From assembly GCF_011064615.1 (NCBI RefSeq), contig NZ_JAALJH010000008.1:1-64000 (forward strand): DNA of 64,000 nt, given 5' to 3'. Below are positions 16,485 to 26,082 of the stretch, one piece after another (the first letter of the stretch is position 1; every line of letters begins with the position of its first letter). Made by a program: the position numbers and the translations under genes. Below the pieces are notes generated by a model, which had not been told where the DNA came from, searched no databases, and saw only the letters and a program-made list of their open reading frames with translations. The DNA comes from Aquisphaera insulae. GTDB taxonomy: Bacteria; Planctomycetota; Planctomycetia; Isosphaerales; Isosphaeraceae.

Positions 16485-17381
16485 TCAGCTCTCGGGCCCT
16501 GGCCGAGCATGCGGCCAGACCGACGAGAGGCTGGCGGAGACGCGCGCTGCCATCTGCCGGGCGTCTAGGTCCCGTATGGCATCGCATCTCGAGAGCGGCT
16601 CGACGGTGACCGGGCCGTTGAAGCCCAGCCGATCGAGCAGGAGCAGCAGGTCCCGGCATTTTGCCGGATCGGCAGCGTTAGGTAGCGTCCTCTGCTCATC
16701 GAGCAGGCGGTGGCGATCCGGATGCAACGGCTCCGAGATATGGACCCACACCACGCGGTCAATCCCCCACGATAATCCCGCCTCGATGCCCTCCCCGGCC
16801 GCATAGAGATGGAACGCGTCGACGAGTAGGCCCACGTTCTCGTGACGCTCACGCAGTCCGGCCAGCCGGTCGCAGAGTTGCTGATAGGAGCAGACGAACT
16901 CCGGCAGGGTCCCGCTGCGCGCCGAGATCGGCCCCAAGACCTCCAGACCAAGGCGGCTGCCGTGATCCTCGAGGATCCTGGCCACCCGGCCGAGCCTGTC
17001 CAGGTGGAACTCGGTTGTTCGGCGACGCTGGTCCACGGCCGACGAGCCGCCCTCGCCGTCCGTTAGCACTTCGGGTAGGACCCAGGTGCCCGTGCAGGTC
17101 AGGCCCAGGACGGCGGCGATTCGGGCATAGCGGGGGAGCATCCTCAGATCATCGAGGAAACGCGACTCGTCCCCCTTCCACATGACGGGGAGTGGCCAGG
17201 CCCCTCCGCGCAGTCCCAGGTCGTCCATGCGTGCTCGGAGCTCGACCGGATCTTCACCACCCTGGTCGAGATCCCGGACCAGGAGATCCACCCCATCAAA
17301 GCCGCATGAAGCCGCGAGGTCGATCGCGGATCTCGCGGATTGACTCAGTCCGACGGCGCGGGCATTCCAGGAAGCGAACAT
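16485..17381 (-). CDS. Sugar isomerase/epimerase-like TIM barrel protein
   Basis: A 298-residue xylose isomerase-like (AP endonuclease 2 superfamily) barrel. The start at 17381 gives a first strand FASWNARAVGLS and the family's metal ligands appear in order: LGLEVLGP (Glu), LLVDAFHLY (Asp and His), VWVHISE (His) and VTVEPLS (Glu). Members isomerise or epimerise sugars, inositols or hydroxypyruvate, or cut abasic DNA; the substrate here is unknown. Longer in-frame starts to 17492 have no better support. Confidence 0.75.
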   Translation of the reverse strand: MFASWNARAVGLSQSARSAIDLAASCGFDGVDLLVRDLDQGGEDPVELRARMDDLGLRGGAWPLPVMWKGDESRFLDDLRMLPRYARIAAVLGLTCTGTWVLPEVLTDGEGGSSAVDQRRRTTEFHLDRLGRVARILEDHGSRLGLEVLGPISARSGTLPEFVCSYQQLCDRLAGLRERHENVGLLVDAFHLYAAGEGIEAGLSWGIDRVVWVHISEPLHPDRHRLLDEQRTLPNAADPAKCRDLLLLLDRLGFNGPVTVEPLSRCDAIRDLDARQMAARVSASLSSVWPHARPGPES

Positions 17382-17630
17382 CGGCGAGCTGCTCTCCTCG
17401 TCATGGATCGAGATACCGCGGGATGTCTTCTCTCCCAGACTACAGAATCCTCGAGGGTTGGGGAGACCGCCGATCGATTGCCGCTCGGGCACTACTTGGC
17501 GCGAGGATATTCAGGGAAGAGAATCAAGGCAAGGATCCGCTGCGGCGGACGGCGGCTGATTCCGAGAAGCAACCGCCCTGTAGAAACACTCGGTCGCCAC
17601 GACGGGCGAGCTCGCGAGGCAGCCAGTAAG

Positions 17631-20381
17631 ATGCTTGCAACCTGGATCGACACGGCGGCGAAGGGTCGCGGGGGTGGCCCGATCCGGGCAGGCATGTGGT
17701 CCGCGGCCGTCATCGGCACTCATCCCATCCAGGATGACCAGCGGGTCTGGCTCGAGATCCTCGCCGACGACCTGGACCTGGGTCGAATTCCGGCCTACTG
17801 GATCGAGAACAAGGGCGGGAACAGCCATTGGCAGGTGCCGATCCCCCCCCAGGCCGTCGGCGTCCGCCTCCACTATCGTTCGGTCGTGGAGCACGAGTCG
17901 GAGACGGCGTTCGGGGCGTACCAGGATTCGATCGTGCGGCCGAACCTTCCGGATCGGACCGAGTCCGCGGACCTGCTCGGCGGCACGGCGGAAGGGCTGG
18001 TCGGCAACCGGATGATGTCGGTCCGAATCGACGCCCGCGGCTCGACCTACGACATCTACTACCCCACCGTGGGGTTGCATGCCCAGGTGCGTCCCCGGGA
18101 AGGGGACCTGCCCCAGAGCCGTTCGCACTTCCGGGCGATCGTCGGCGGCCTCGCGATCGGTCGCAGGCTCGACTGGTTCACCGAGCACGCCACGTGGGAG
18201 TCCTACCAGAAGTACTCGGGGGATACGAACCTGCTCACGACGGATCTGGCCTGGAGACACGGCCCGATCCAGGTCCAGATCACCGACTTCGTCGCGGCCG
18301 GGGAGGGACTCCCTCGAAATGCCGGGCACGAGAAGTCCCCCGGGCAGTACATCAAGCGATTCCGGATCACGAATGAAGGGGCGGAGCTCCGGCAGGCCAT
18401 GATCGCCGTCTATGTCCAGGCGGAGGTCAACGGCGGCGTGGGCGACACGGGCCTGAGCTGGCACGACCAGGACCGCGCCTTGCTGGCCTTCAATCGCGGC
18501 CACATGCACACCAACCGGAAGCTCGCCCGCGATTCGACGATCGCGTTCTCGCTGGCTCTCGACCCCCGGGGCGAGGTCGATTGCGAGCCGACCGGCCCGA
18601 ATGAGGCCATCCTCTACCGCTGGATCGAGCTGCCCGCCGGCTCTCCGGTCACGGTCGACCTGCTGGTCAGTGGAGCATTCACGGGATGGTGCGGCGACAT
18701 GGGGACCTTCGAGCACTGGCTCCGCCCCGCGCTCGCCTGGTTCCGGTCCCCCGAGGCGGATCTCGACGCGCTCGAGCAGGAGACGGCGCAGGTCTGGGCC
18801 CGTTTCGTCGAGCCGATCCCCGACATCCATTTCCCCAAGGCGTCGTACGCGGTGAGCTTCCGCCGATCCGCCCTGGCCGCCGCGCTCCACGCGGATGCGG
18901 AGACCGGCGCCGTCGCCTCGGGACTCGACCGAGGCCTGAGCGCCTACTGCTGGCCGAGGGACGCACTCTGGGTCGGCTCGGCCCTCGAGCGGGTCGGACA
19001 TCCGGAGATCAACAAGGGCGTCTTCCGGTTCCTGAATCAGGTCCGGATCAAGAACCATCCCTTCCTCTACTGGTTCCAGAAATACTCGATGGACGGCATC
19101 CCCGAGTGGGAGACGCCGGCCGTGGACCAGTCGGCCCTGATCCCGTGGTCGCTGGAATGCTACTACCGGCGGACGGGGGACCTCGACTTCGTGACCTCCG
19201 TCTGGCCCATGATCGAGCAAGCGGTCGAGGTCTGTCAGGGTAACTCGGGGGGACACCCGGGGCTCTACATGGACGACTCGATGCAGCTCGTCAGCTCGGC
19301 CGGGATGGGGGACCAGATCTTCGGTTGCTTCCTCTTCTCGAATGCCGCCGTCGTGGCGGGACTTCGTTCGGCCGCCGCGCTCGCCGTCCTCCTGGGGCGG
19401 GAAGAGGTCTCGAGGAGCTGGAACGCCGCGGCCGACCGGATCTGGTACGAAGGGATCGACCGCGCCCCCTCGGCGTCCCGGAGCGAATCCCCCGGACTCA
19501 TCGATCCGGAGACCGGGCGATTCTTCAGCGGACGCAAGCTGTCGACCCTGCGCGACCTCTGGACCCGCCACCCGGACTTCCTCCTCGATCGTTCGGACAA
19601 GCTGGACGTCGGGGTGCTGGCGCTGGCCGTCCCCTTCGGAATGCTGCCGGCGTCCGACGCACGCCTTCGGCGCACGTTCCAGGCCATCGAGCAGGCCAAC
19701 CTCTCGTCGGGCAACGACCGGGACGTCCTGGCCCGCTTCACCTACGAGCGGTCGCTGATACATCGCCAGTCGCCGACCAGCGAGGCTCAGGAGGTCTCCA
19801 GCCTCGCGACGCTCTGGGTGGTACGCTACCTCATCCAGCTCGGGAGGGAGACCGGCCAGGCGGCACACTGGCAGCGAGCCGTCCAGATGCTCGATGCGAT
19901 CCTGAGTCGACTCTGCTCCCTCGGCCTGGCGCTAAGGCCGGGCGGCCGCGGTGCGGAGTCCGCGCGGGTGGTCGCCAACCCCGGGGGCACAGCCTGGCGG
20001 CTCCATGCGATGCTCATCAATGCGACCTTGGATCTCGCGGGGCTCGACTACGATGCGGTCGATCGCAGGTTCACGCTCAGGCCCGTGCTGCCGACCGCGT
20101 GGCCGCACACCGGCATCACCCAGCGATTCGAGTGCGGCCGGCTCTCCTATCGTCTCGAGCGGCCGCTCGGCTCCAAGGCCTACCGATTGTGGATCGAGTC
20201 CGACCTGAAAGTCCCCGTCCAGTTACGCGTCGAGATGACCTGCCCGGAGCTCACCGAGCTCGGCCCCTGGCGGGCCCTGCCGTCGAAGGAAGAGCCGAAG
20301 TTCCACCGCGAAACGTCCCGGTTCTCGTGGAACGAGCGGCTCCCTTTCGGTCGCTCGGAGCGAGTCTACACCTGGGGATGA
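17631..20381 (+). CDS. GH15-like glycoside hydrolase
   Basis: About 916 residues from the ATG at 17631; the frame stays open upstream to 17340, overlapping the isomerase gene, so the start is uncertain (a further ATG lies at 17694). The N-terminal 400 residues form a beta-sandwich-rich region. The C-terminal half is an (alpha/alpha)6 barrel with YCWPRDALW and PEWETPAVDQSALIPW, matching the glucoamylase/dextranase GH15 catalytic region where a glutamate in the W-E motif acts as acid. No signal peptide is seen, so it would act on intracellular polysaccharide such as glycogen or trehalose-type sugars. The gene is convergent with the next, 12 bases apart. Confidence 0.7.
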   Translation: MLATWIDTAAKGRGGGPIRAGMWSAAVIGTHPIQDDQRVWLEILADDLDLGRIPAYWIENKGGNSHWQVPIPPQAVGVRLHYRSVVEHESETAFGAYQDSIVRPNLPDRTESADLLGGTAEGLVGNRMMSVRIDARGSTYDIYYPTVGLHAQVRPREGDLPQSRSHFRAIVGGLAIGRRLDWFTEHATWESYQKYSGDTNLLTTDLAWRHGPIQVQITDFVAAGEGLPRNAGHEKSPGQYIKRFRITNEGAELRQAMIAVYVQAEVNGGVGDTGLSWHDQDRALLAFNRGHMHTNRKLARDSTIAFSLALDPRGEVDCEPTGPNEAILYRWIELPAGSPVTVDLLVSGAFTGWCGDMGTFEHWLRPALAWFRSPEADLDALEQETAQVWARFVEPIPDIHFPKASYAVSFRRSALAAALHADAETGAVASGLDRGLSAYCWPRDALWVGSALERVGHPEINKGVFRFLNQVRIKNHPFLYWFQKYSMDGIPEWETPAVDQSALIPWSLECYYRRTGDLDFVTSVWPMIEQAVEVCQGNSGGHPGLYMDDSMQLVSSAGMGDQIFGCFLFSNAAVVAGLRSAAALAVLLGREEVSRSWNAAADRIWYEGIDRAPSASRSESPGLIDPETGRFFSGRKLSTLRDLWTRHPDFLLDRSDKLDVGVLALAVPFGMLPASDARLRRTFQAIEQANLSSGNDRDVLARFTYERSLIHRQSPTSEAQEVSSLATLWVVRYLIQLGRETGQAAHWQRAVQMLDAILSRLCSLGLALRPGGRGAESARVVANPGGTAWRLHAMLINATLDLAGLDYDAVDRRFTLRPVLPTAWPHTGITQRFECGRLSYRLERPLGSKAYRLWIESDLKVPVQLRVEMTCPELTELGPWRALPSKEEPKFHRETSRFSWNERLPFGRSERVYTWG

Positions 20382-20393
20382 GCGGGCGACCGC

Positions 20394-21221
20394 CTAGATC
20401 CCGAGCGGCAGGGGCGCGTCCAGGAACCGCGAGTACGACTCGCCGAGTTGTTGCTCGACGACGTCCGCGGCCATCCAGAGGCCGCGCAGTCGACCCCGGA
20501 TGACAACGCCCTTCTCCAGGTCGTGGCCCAGGAGCGCATGCCTCAACCGCCCGACGGGACCGGCCTCCTGGCCGGCCTGACTCGTCTCCACGATTCTCCG
20601 CGAGACGTCGTCGGGGTGGACGAATTCCAGGTAAGATCGTCCCGAAATCGGATCGGGGCCGGAGACGACCCGCGGCCTCGAGATCGGAACGCCGGGCGCG
20701 GGGACGGGGAGGGTCGTCGCGGCCGCGAGCAGCTCGTCATCCTCCCGGCCGTCGTAGCTGAGCCCCGCCGATCGTCGGTCTCTGGCCTCGATGACCCACG
20801 CGAGAGCGGAACGGATGGCCGCAGAGGGATCGAGGTCCGTGACGGTCTCCTCGTAGACCTCGAGGGATTTCAGGTCCCCGACCGAGGATGCCAGGACCTG
20901 GACTTCCAGGTCCATTCCGGCGTCGTCCTCGCTCGGGCACCAGCACGCGCGAACGCGCAGGTCGCCCCAACCCGCGGGGGCGTACGTCGCCTCGACGCGC
21001 GATCGAAACTGCTCGCTGCCGAGCAGAGACGCCTCGCCGAGCGCCCCGAGCCCGCGACGGCCGGTCGCCGCGATGCCGCGGAGGCAGAGGAACTCTCCCC
21101 CCGACCCGGCCCCGCAGGGACGGAGTCCGGGAGACGTGCCGTCCACCCGCAATTCCCACGGGCGACCGCCCCACTCCACGCGATAGGACGTCCCCGTTCG
21201 CTGCCAGTTCCTCTGTGCCAC
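20394..21221 (-). CDS. Protein of unknown function
   Basis: A protein of 275 residues from a GTG at 21221, supported by GAGGAAG about 7 bases upstream and by the terminator at 21282-21319, which rules out the longer in-frame extension. The N-terminus (GTSYRVEWGGRPWELRVDG) looks like a small beta domain; the rest is mixed. There is no signal peptide or membrane helix. I do not recognise the family. Confidence 0.6.
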   Translation of the reverse strand: MAQRNWQRTGTSYRVEWGGRPWELRVDGTSPGLRPCGAGSGGEFLCLRGIAATGRRGLGALGEASLLGSEQFRSRVEATYAPAGWGDLRVRACWCPSEDDAGMDLEVQVLASSVGDLKSLEVYEETVTDLDPSAAIRSALAWVIEARDRRSAGLSYDGREDDELLAAATTLPVPAPGVPISRPRVVSGPDPISGRSYLEFVHPDDVSRRIVETSQAGQEAGPVGRLRHALLGHDLEKGVVIRGRLRGLWMAADVVEQQLGESYSRFLDAPLPLGI

Positions 21222-21564
21222 GTCGCTTCCTCGCCTCACGGCCCGACATCGCCCCGCTCGGTTCCGACTGCCCAATAGCATAAAACCCCGGCGACCCGTA
21301 GTGATACGGGTCGTCGGGGCCGGAACAGAGAAGAGGCCATATAATCGAAGCGGACGCTTCGGCCAGCCGACGGGCCGCGGATGGCATAACCCGTTCGGTC
21401 TGACGAGAGTTAGATTACTACCGACGACCTCATTGTCAAGACCCCGGCACAAGAAACCTCGACGGCCTCGATTCGTTCCCCAGGCCTCATCTCGGTCTGA
21501 TACCGATCGACTTGGTTCGCCTGGGATGAGCACGAACGGGGACGGGATCGATCGAAGGGACGCA
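21222..21564. other. Intergenic region after the DUF1501 operon
   Basis: It holds the terminator at 21282-21319 and a perfect plus-strand TATAAT (21340-21345) with no -35 partner. No coding frame of note. Confidence 0.45.
21282..21319 (-). terminator. Strong terminator of the DUF1501 operon
   Basis: A 15-base-pair stem (21286-21300 with 21305-21319, one G-T pair) and a GTGA loop. On the minus strand it is followed by TTTTA (21285-21281). It closes the transcript that carries the genes from 27150 down to 21565. Confidence 0.85.
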
Positions 21565-23058
21565 TCAGGCGATCAGGTCCCTGAGGACGTGGCCGTGGAC
21601 ATCGGTCAGTCGGCGATCGATGCCGTCATGTCGGTAGGTGAGCCGCTCGTGGTCGATCCCGAGGAGGTGAAGAATGGTGGCATGGACGTCATAGACCTCG
21701 GTCCCTCGGCCTGGCTCGCGAGGCTTGTAGCCCCAGATGTCGCTCTCTCCCGCGCAGGAGCCGGGCTTGATCCCGCCTCCGCACAGCCATGTCGTGAAGG
21801 CGAACGGATTGTGGTCCCTCCCGCGGCCCGCCTGGGAGCTCGGCATGCGGCCGAATTCCGTCGTCCAGTAGACGATCGTATCGTCCAGCAGGCCGCGTTG
21901 CTTGAGGTCCCGGATCAGGGCCGAGGCGCCCCGGGCCATCCCCCGAGCGAGCGGCCCGTGGTCCCGTTCCACATCCTCGTGCGAGTCCCAGTTCCGGCGC
22001 GGGAATCCGTTGTCGTTGCCGCTCCAGACCTGGACGAAGCGGACCCCTCGCTCCAGCAACCTGCGGGCGATGAGGCATTTCAGCCCGAAATTCCAGGTCT
22101 CTTCCGGGGCATTGATCTGCGACGGCCACGACATCGGGCCGCCGTCGAGTCCGTAGAGTCTCAGGATGTGAGATGGCTCGTCGCGGATGTCGAGCGCCTC
22201 CGGCGCCGCGAGCTGCATCCGCGCGGCCAGCTCATACGATCGGATGCGGGCCTCGAGCCGGTCGTCGCCCGGTCGCACTGCCGCGTGTCGGCGATTGAGT
22301 CGTTCGAGCACGTGTCGTCCGTCGGCCTCGCCGGCCTGCGTCAGGAAGTCGGCGCGCGGATCGGGGAAGAGGTCGTGGATCGGCGTCGAGGAGGTCGGAT
22401 CCAGGACAATCCCCTGGTGGCGGGCGGGCAGGAACGCGGCGTCCCAGTTCTTGGTGCCGTTCGAGGCGAGCCCGCGATGGTCGGGCAGCACGACGAAGGC
22501 CGGAAGGTCCTCGTTCAGCGACCCGAGCCCGTAGCTGACCCACGCCCCCATCCCCGGGAAACCCGGGCGATTGAAGCCGGTCGTCTGGAGGAGCGTCCCC
22601 TGGGAGTGGACGCCGGTCTTGCCGACCATGTTGTGAATCCAGGCGATCTCGTCGACGACCGATCCCAGGTCGGAGACGACGTCGCTGAGCGCCTTGCCCG
22701 TCTCCCCATACCGTCGGAACGTCCAGATCGGACGCAGCCAGGGGCCCAGTCCGTCCTGAAACGTCTCCACCGGCTCGCCGAAGTCGCTCGGCTGGCCGTG
22801 GCGCCTGATCAGCTCGGGCTTGAAGTCGAAGAGGTCCACGTGGCTGGCCGCCCCGGCCATGAACAACTGGACGACCCGTTTGGCCCGCGGAGCGTGATGG
22901 AGCGCGGCCCGCGTGACGCCCTCGGATCGCGCCTTTTCCGCATTCATCAACCAGGCCAGCGCCAGCCCGCCGAGGCCGCCGCCACTCCGACTGAGGAGCT
23001 CCCTTCGCGACAGCTCTCGACCCGCAGACGAGCACGGGGCCTGGGTCGTCGATCGCAT
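21565..23058 (-). CDS. DUF1501 family exported protein
   Basis: A protein of 497 residues. It has a twin-arginine-type leader (SRRELLSRSGGGLGGLALAWL), then the DUF1501 domain with VQLFMAGAASHVDLFDFKPEL, VHSQGTLLQTTGF and YWTTEFGRMPSSQAGRGRDHNP, related to the alkaline phosphatase/sulfatase superfamily. In planctomycetes this gene almost always follows a DUF1549/DUF1553 cytochrome gene, as here with an 8-base gap; the previous stop codon lies within TGAGGGG, which also serves as ribosome binding site. The pair is thought to act together in the periplasm, with unknown substrate. Confidence 0.88.
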   Translation of the reverse strand: MRSTTQAPCSSAGRELSRRELLSRSGGGLGGLALAWLMNAEKARSEGVTRAALHHAPRAKRVVQLFMAGAASHVDLFDFKPELIRRHGQPSDFGEPVETFQDGLGPWLRPIWTFRRYGETGKALSDVVSDLGSVVDEIAWIHNMVGKTGVHSQGTLLQTTGFNRPGFPGMGAWVSYGLGSLNEDLPAFVVLPDHRGLASNGTKNWDAAFLPARHQGIVLDPTSSTPIHDLFPDPRADFLTQAGEADGRHVLERLNRRHAAVRPGDDRLEARIRSYELAARMQLAAPEALDIRDEPSHILRLYGLDGGPMSWPSQINAPEETWNFGLKCLIARRLLERGVRFVQVWSGNDNGFPRRNWDSHEDVERDHGPLARGMARGASALIRDLKQRGLLDDTIVYWTTEFGRMPSSQAGRGRDHNPFAFTTWLCGGGIKPGSCAGESDIWGYKPREPGRGTEVYDVHATILHLLGIDHERLTYRHDGIDRRLTDVHGHVLRDLIA

Positions 23059-23066
23059 GGATCCCC

Positions 23067-26039
23067 TCAGTCCACGAAGTGGAATTCGTTGAGGTTCAAG
23101 ATCAGTCGGCAAGCGGCGGCAAGGCCGTGACGGCTCGCGAACTCGGCGAGCACCTTCTCCTCCTCGGCATCCGGCTCGCGCTGGAGTGCCAGGCGGAATG
23201 CGGCATCAACCTGGGCCTTCACGTCCCCCACCCCCTGGACCCGGGCCGCGAAGTGTCGCGACATGACCAGGATGAGCGCGTCATTGAGCTGAGCCAGGGC
23301 CTGCAAGGGGGTGATCGTCTGGTTCCTGCGATCGACGAGGAGCGAAGGATCGGCGCAGTCCATGGCAGCCATCCAGGGTTGTTGCTGGCTCCTCACCACG
23401 AAGCGATAGACGGAGCGTCGCCAGAGCGCGGGATCCTCGATTCCGGCGAGGTCATAACGGTAATGAGGCGAGTGATCGGGCCGCTCGATCACGAAATCCC
23501 GGAAGCTCGGCCCGCCGACCCGGCTGACGTCGAGCTTGCCAGCGACGGCGAGGATGCCGTCGCGGATGGCCTCGGCCTCGAGCTTGCGGCGATTCATCCG
23601 CCAGAGGAGACGATCCTCGGAATCGATCGCGCTCGCCTTCGGGTTGTCGATGTCCGACCGCTGGCGATAGGCCCGGCTCGTGACGATCAATCGATGCAGG
23701 GCCTTCAGCGAGCCCCCCGCGTCGTCGCGGAACCAGGCCGCGAGCCAGTCCAGCAGCTCGGGATGACTTGGGGTGCCGCCCATCCGGCCGAAGTCGTTGG
23801 CCGTGTCCACGATCCCGACGCCGAAGTGGAACTGCCAGACGCGGTTGACGATGCTCCTCCAGATGAGCGGATTTTCCTTTGCGGTCAGCCAACGCGCCAG
23901 GGCAGCCCGGCGATCGCCCTCCGGGGCATCATTCGCCAGGTCGAAGCGCGACCGAAGTCCGGCGACGGCGGAGAGCGAGCCCGGTCCGGCGGGCTTCCCG
24001 GGTTTTCGAACGTCGCCTCGGGCGAGGACGGTGATCGGTCGCGGCTTCCCCCCCGATGGGCCCGTTCCCACGAACGTCCCGGACCCGTGGTGCACCGTCC
24101 CCGCGAAGACCATCCGCGGCGGTGGGAGTCGATCGATCTCCGAGCGGATCCCGGCGAGTGCCGCCGTCGCCTCGTCACGCTCCCGGAGGAGCGTCTCGCC
24201 GACGGCCCGCCGGAGCACGAGATCTCGCTCGGCTCGAAGCGCGTCGATGTCGCCCCGCGGGCTCGACGGATAGATCCCGTCCGTCAGGTTCCCGCGCGAC
24301 CAGCGGGGGGGAGCCTCGATGCTGTCGAGCGAGGTGACCGGCGCCCCGGCCGCCGCATCGCGGCCGTCCGCGTCCAGGACGAGCAGCTCGGCGAGCGCCA
24401 GGATGTAATCCCCCTGCCGGGGCGCCAACTTCGTGGCCGTGACGCGGACGAATCGGGCGCGAACGCCGGTGACTTCATACGCCCGCGAATCGCCGCGCGG
24501 ATTCGGCTCGTCCCCGGCCTCGCGATCGACCAGGCGATGCGCCCCGGTTCGAAAGCTCGGGTCGTCGCCGGCTTCGACCCGATAGCGTCGGGGGAAACCA
24601 AAGCCCGCGCCGATGCCATTGAAGTCGTCCGTGCAGGGTGCCAGGACCACGCGGCGGATCTCGATCGGGCGCCCCAGGTCCACCTGGACCCACTTCGTCT
24701 CGCCTTCGGCCGCGGCGACGGCGCTGTGCCATCCGAACTCCGGCTTCCGGCCCGGACCCGAGGGCTGCTCCGCCGCGGCGAGCCTGGCCTGGACCACGGC
24801 GAGGTCCGGACCGCCGGTCCTGGCGATCTCGTCGGAGGCGCGATCCAGCCTCGCCTGGGCCGCCTTACGCCGACCTTCCAGATCGCGACGACTTCGTGCG
24901 ATCGCGGGGTCCGCATCGTATGGCCTGTCGGCACGATCCAGCGCGGCGAAGACGGCCTGGAGCGAGTAGTAATCCTCCTGCGAAATCGGGTCGAACTTGT
25001 GGTCGTGGCACTGGGCGCAATGCACCGTGACCGAGCAGAAGGTGTTGATGGTGTTGCTCACCATGTCGTCGCGATCGAGGTGCCGCGCGATCTTGCCGTC
25101 GACCTTCGATTCCGCAAGCTCGGCATGGCCGATGAAGTCCCACGGGCCGGCGGCGATGAACCCGAGCGCCTCGATCCCCTCGGGCGTGTCGGGGAAGAGG
25201 ACGTCCCCGGCGATCTGCTCCTGCACGAACCTCGCGTAGGGTCTGTCCGAATTGAAGGCGCGGATGACGTAGTCGCGATAGGCCCAGGCGTTCGGCCTCG
25301 GCTTGTCCTTGTCGTATCCGTGGGTCTCTCCGAAGTGCACGACGTCGAGCCAGTGACGAGCCCAGCGCTCCCCGTGGCGAGGTGACGCCAGGAACTCGTC
25401 GATCCGCCGCTCATACGCATCCGCCCTCGGATCGCGGAGGAAGTCGCGGACCTCCTCGAAGCTCGGCGGCAGTCCCGTGACGTCGAGGCTGGCGCGACGA
25501 ATCAGGGTCCGAGGATCGGCCTCCGTCGCCATCGCCAGCCCTTCCCGCCGGAGCCTGGCGGACACGAACGCGTCGATCGGATTCGGAAACTCCGACGCCG
25601 GAATAGCGGGCCGAGAGATCGGTTTCCAGGCCCAGCCCTTCTCCGATCGGGCCCGCGAGGCCGGCGAGTCTTCGGGCCAGGGGGCGCCTTCCTGGATCCA
25701 GGTCCTGATGATCCTGCGTTCGTCCTCGGTGGGCCCGGACACCGAGCTGTCCCGAGGTGGCATGACGAGCTCCTCGTCCCGGCCGGAGATCGCCAGCCAG
25801 AGGAGGCTTTCGTCAGGCCGACCGGGCACGATGGCGGGCTCGCCTCGGCCTCCCCCCTTGAAGGCGGACGCCCGATCGTCCAGGCTCAGCCCGCCCTTCT
25901 GCCGGCCGGCCCCGTGGCAGCCCAGGCAGCGACGTTCGAGGATCGGCCGGACGTCGCGTGCGTAGTCGGCGGCCGGCGCCGGGATGGCACTCGTCGCGAG
26001 CACGAGCCAGAGCATGCTGACGCCGGGGATTCGGAGCAA
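23067..26039 (-). CDS. Planctomycete cytochrome C / DUF1549 / DUF1553 protein
   Basis: An exported protein of 990 residues. After a signal peptide comes a planctomycete-type cytochrome c domain with haem motif CLGCH (residues 38-42) and a distal MPP-type methionine region (ELVMPPRDS). DUF1549 follows (about residues 150-370, with WARHWLDVVHFGETHG), then an inserted discoidin-like (F5/8 type C) segment around residues 430-560, and the C-terminal DUF1553 (about 690-970, ending in NEFHFVD). The architecture is one of the commonest planctomycete exported families and is linked with DUF1501 partners. Role unknown; redox chemistry on a polymer is often proposed. It is followed by the DUF1501 gene and preceded by an exported gene 43 bases away. 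Confidence 0.88.
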   Translation of the reverse strand: MLRIPGVSMLWLVLATSAIPAPAADYARDVRPILERRCLGCHGAGRQKGGLSLDDRASAFKGGGRGEPAIVPGRPDESLLWLAISGRDEELVMPPRDSSVSGPTEDERRIIRTWIQEGAPWPEDSPASRARSEKGWAWKPISRPAIPASEFPNPIDAFVSARLRREGLAMATEADPRTLIRRASLDVTGLPPSFEEVRDFLRDPRADAYERRIDEFLASPRHGERWARHWLDVVHFGETHGYDKDKPRPNAWAYRDYVIRAFNSDRPYARFVQEQIAGDVLFPDTPEGIEALGFIAAGPWDFIGHAELAESKVDGKIARHLDRDDMVSNTINTFCSVTVHCAQCHDHKFDPISQEDYYSLQAVFAALDRADRPYDADPAIARSRRDLEGRRKAAQARLDRASDEIARTGGPDLAVVQARLAAAEQPSGPGRKPEFGWHSAVAAAEGETKWVQVDLGRPIEIRRVVLAPCTDDFNGIGAGFGFPRRYRVEAGDDPSFRTGAHRLVDREAGDEPNPRGDSRAYEVTGVRARFVRVTATKLAPRQGDYILALAELLVLDADGRDAAAGAPVTSLDSIEAPPRWSRGNLTDGIYPSSPRGDIDALRAERDLVLRRAVGETLLRERDEATAALAGIRSEIDRLPPPRMVFAGTVHHGSGTFVGTGPSGGKPRPITVLARGDVRKPGKPAGPGSLSAVAGLRSRFDLANDAPEGDRRAALARWLTAKENPLIWRSIVNRVWQFHFGVGIVDTANDFGRMGGTPSHPELLDWLAAWFRDDAGGSLKALHRLIVTSRAYRQRSDIDNPKASAIDSEDRLLWRMNRRKLEAEAIRDGILAVAGKLDVSRVGGPSFRDFVIERPDHSPHYRYDLAGIEDPALWRRSVYRFVVRSQQQPWMAAMDCADPSLLVDRRNQTITPLQALAQLNDALILVMSRHFAARVQGVGDVKAQVDAAFRLALQREPDAEEEKVLAEFASRHGLAAACRLILNLNEFHFVD

Positions 26040-26082
26040 GTGCGAGGACTCCTGCGCGGCAAGGCTCCGCGGAACGCCCCTG

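Noticed and set aside
17340-17630. N-terminal extension of the GH15-like gene
   Set aside because: It overlaps the isomerase gene on the other strand and has low-complexity composition without a signal peptide; the start was placed at 17631.
23079-25385. Plus-strand frame of 768 codons
   Set aside because: Antisense to the cytochrome/DUF1549 gene, which has clear domains.
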